DNA from: an uncultured Desulfuromonas sp.
GTDB lineage: Bacteria; Desulfobacterota; Desulfuromonadia; Desulfuromonadales; Desulfuromonadaceae
Length of the DNA: 64,000 nucleotides
Assembly: GCF_963678835.1 (NCBI RefSeq)
Contig: NZ_OY787469.1
Coordinates: 682,001 to 746,000 of the forward strand
Reading direction: 5' to 3'
Shown here one piece after another: positions 62,463 through 64,000 of the stretch. Each line of letters starts with the position of its first letter. Position 1 is the first letter of the stretch. The translations under genes and the position numbers were made by a program. The notes under the pieces are model-generated. The model made no database searches. It worked only from the letters and a program-made list of their open reading frames with translations, and was not told the origin of the DNA.

Positions 62463-62494
62463 AGTCCGGCTGCTCAGTGCTTTGCAGCCGGACT
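62463..62494. other. Strong stem-loop between MITE copy 3 and the 62525 gene
   Basis: AGTCCGGCTGC and GCAGCCGGACT form an 11 bp stem with a 10-base loop, 30 bases after the stop of the minus-strand gene. No T-run on either strand. Confidence 0.6.
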
Positions 62495-62524
62495 GCAACA
62501 AGAAGATCAACCTGAGGCAAAAAA

Positions 62525-62902
62525 CTATTTTCCTGCACCCCGTCCCTGGCCCATCCCCATACCGGTTCCCGCTCCTCTGCCCATGGCCGAACCGCGCAGC
62601 ATTCCCTGAGCGGGAGGTTCCTCGGGCAGACTGACGCCGCGTTGTTTTGCGCGCTCCTGCATCGTGGCGTGATGCTCTGCACGAATTTTCTGACGCTGCT
62701 CAGCTGTTTTGGCATCTCTCATTTTGGCACGGAACTCCATGCGCTCCTGCTGAGTCATCAGTTGACTGCCGTAAATCTTCTGTTGCTGCTGCATCTGTGT
62801 CTGAGCGGCATCCTGTGCAGTCACCTGTTCTGCAGCAAAGGCAGCCCCAGCATAAAGCAATAAGGCTGTTGCCGGCGTTAATAGGAAAAACAAACGTTTC
62901 AT
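62525..62902 (-). CDS. Small secreted Gln/Arg-rich protein, hypothetical
   Basis: 125 residues from ATG 62902 (AGGAGG six bases upstream). Signal peptide MKRLFFLLTPATALLLYAGAAFA at 1-23. The mature part is helical and basic (MTQQERMEFRAKMRDAKTAE; EHHATMQERAKQRGV) and ends in a Gly/Met/Arg-rich tail (GMLRGSAMGRGAGTGMGMGQ). This pattern of charged helices recalls Spy/CpxP-like periplasmic proteins, but I cannot assign a function. The tail, rich in Gly and Met, is unusual. Confidence 0.7.
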   Translation of the reverse strand: MKRLFFLLTPATALLLYAGAAFAAEQVTAQDAAQTQMQQQQKIYGSQLMTQQERMEFRAKMRDAKTAEQRQKIRAEHHATMQERAKQRGVSLPEEPPAQGMLRGSAMGRGAGTGMGMGQGRGAGK

Positions 62903-63121
62903 GACACCCTCCTGTTGTAAGGCATTGAAAAAAGCGCAGATCCTCGAGCTGTGACTCTCAGAGCGAGATCTAATAATCAAACTTTAAAGGGCTTTGGGGG
63001 TTCGTCAAGTCGCCAGCGTCGTGTTGCCGGCCCAAAGGGGCATGATTCCGTTCAGGTTCTCCGTTTGCAGTACACTGATGAAGGGATTAAGAGTGTGGGA
63101 CATGCACAGGGGGCAAAACGG

Positions 63122-64000
63122 TTAACTCAAATGTGGCTGAGGAATGCCAGAGGCGTCTGGGTGGTTACTGTCGGCTGTCAAAGCTGCTGTTTTGACACCC
63201 GTTGCACAAAAGAAGGCGGCACTGCGCTCTAAATCGGCCGATGTCGCGGTAAATTCTTCAGCCGTTGATCCGATTTGTGTTGCTGCCGCGGCGTTAACCT
63301 CGGTGAGTGATTTGAGCTTACTGCTCGCTTGATTGACGTTGGCGGCCTGGTGCTGTTGCTGTGTGCAGGCGTTGGAGATTTCAACAATTTGTTCAGAGGT
63401 TTTCTGGATTTTCGGGGTGATTTTACTTAAGAGATGTTGCGCCTCCAGGCTGACACTGAGACTGTTCTTGGCGATGGCCGTAATTTCAGCGGCCATCTGT
63501 TGACTGCGATCCGCCAGCTTACGGACTTCGCCGGCGACAATGGCAAAGCCTCTGCCGTGCTCAGCCGCCCGTGCCGCCTCAATGGCGGCATTGAGTGCCA
63601 GCAGGTTGGTTTGGCGGGAGATCTCGTCAATCATTGAAATATGATCGACGATGCTCTGCATGGCCAGCGAAGTCTGGTCAACGGCAGCATTGGCTGTTGC
63701 CACGTCGACACTGGCTTGTACGGCATTGTTCTTAGTTGTTTCAGCGCGTTGGGATGTTTGTTGAATGTGGCTGGCGATTTCATTGATCGACAGGGTGATA
63801 CTGCTGGCGAGATTGGCTTGCTCGGCAGCGCCCGAAGCCAGTTGTTCTGAACTGACTGCCATCTGTTGACTGCCGCCGGCAACATGGCTGGCCGCCTGCT
63901 GCACGTCACCGATAATGGTTTGGATCTCACCGGCCATGGCGTGAATGGTGTTCATCAGTGCCCCGGCTTCGTCGCGATTGCGGGAGGTGGTTGTTTTGCT
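63122..64000 (-). CDS. Methyl-accepting chemotaxis protein, C-terminal part (5' end outside window)
   Basis: About 292 residues of the cytoplasmic signalling domain are seen. The open frame runs through the window edge, so the start and sensor are missing. Hairpin tip: [41 protein letters not shown]. The first residues in the window ([17 protein letters not shown]) fit the HAMP/AS2 region. The C-terminus ends PQPHLS and shows no clear CheR pentapeptide. It is a second receptor, distinct from the one at 49118. Confidence 0.92.
   Translation of the reverse strand, partial: SKTTTSRNRDEAGALMNTIHAMAGEIQTIIGDVQQAASHVAGGSQQMAVSSEQLASGAAEQANLASSITLSINEIASHIQQTSQRAETTKNNAVQASVDVATANAAVDQTSLAMQSIVDHISMIDEISRQTNLLALNAAIEAARAAEHGRGFAIVAGEVRKLADRSQQMAAEITAIAKNSLSVSLEAQHLLSKITPKIQKTSEQIVEISNACTQQQHQAANVNQASSKLKSLTEVNAAAATQIGSTAEEFTATSADLERSAAFFCATGVKTAALTADSNHPDASGIPQPHLS

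Overview
The window reads as a chromosomal segment of a free-living, motile Gram-negative bacterium, most likely a Desulfuromonadales-type organism (Desulfuromonas/Pelobacter/Geobacter relatives). This is inferred from mid-50s GC by eye, the gene mix (MSHA-type pilus, FapA/DUF342, Smg-DprA-TopA-TrmFO cluster, SpeA/SpeE polyamine genes) and many c-di-GMP and chemotaxis proteins. No rRNA, tRNA, CRISPR array or transposase gene was found.

Bases 1-18978 hold the 3' end of a Rep-type helicase gene and then a complete MSHA (type IV pilus-like) locus on the + strand. Its order is mshI (PilM-like), a PilN-like gene, mshJ, mshK, mshL (secretin), mshM, mshN, mshE (ATPase with a c-di-GMP-binding N-domain), mshG, three MshA-type pilins, and the minor pilin/tip genes mshC, D, O, P and Q. 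An EAL/HDOD protein follows at 19076-20284. Bases 20369-25419 carry a polyamine region (speA, speE, and a pyruvoyl arginine decarboxylase homologue that lacks its catalytic residues), then proC. This region is littered with small palindromic elements: two copies of a ~164 bp MITE-like repeat (a third lies near 62.3 kb), a REP-like pair and a cluster of perfect inverted repeats.

Bases 25441-27890 are a 2.4 kb non-coding array of five diverged tandem units full of hairpins. Some stems vary in a compensatory way, and one unit carries a second MITE-like element. Bases 27997-44624 are on the minus strand: fapA, a GGDEF-EAL protein with a His-rich sensor loop, a membrane transporter, gph, an NSS symporter, yggS, maf, trmFO, topA, smg, dprA, a LysM protein and a CpoB-like lipoprotein. 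Bases 44862-55240 are mostly housekeeping genes: a U32 protein, nudC, hsp20, a thermonuclease, cysK, an MCP, a YkgJ-like protein, trpB, a membrane protein and lysA. Bases 55498-64000 hold a dual-substrate-binding-protein diguanylate cyclase, an unrecognised 470-residue protein behind a structured leader, a PAS-GGDEF-EAL protein, a small secreted protein and the 3' end of another MCP gene.

The common theme is surface behaviour. An MSHA pilus whose ATPase can bind c-di-GMP sits near four c-di-GMP-related proteins and two chemoreceptors. The least explained parts are the structured repeat array, the two families of short palindromic elements, the degenerate arginine decarboxylase and the structured leader upstream of the 58319 gene.
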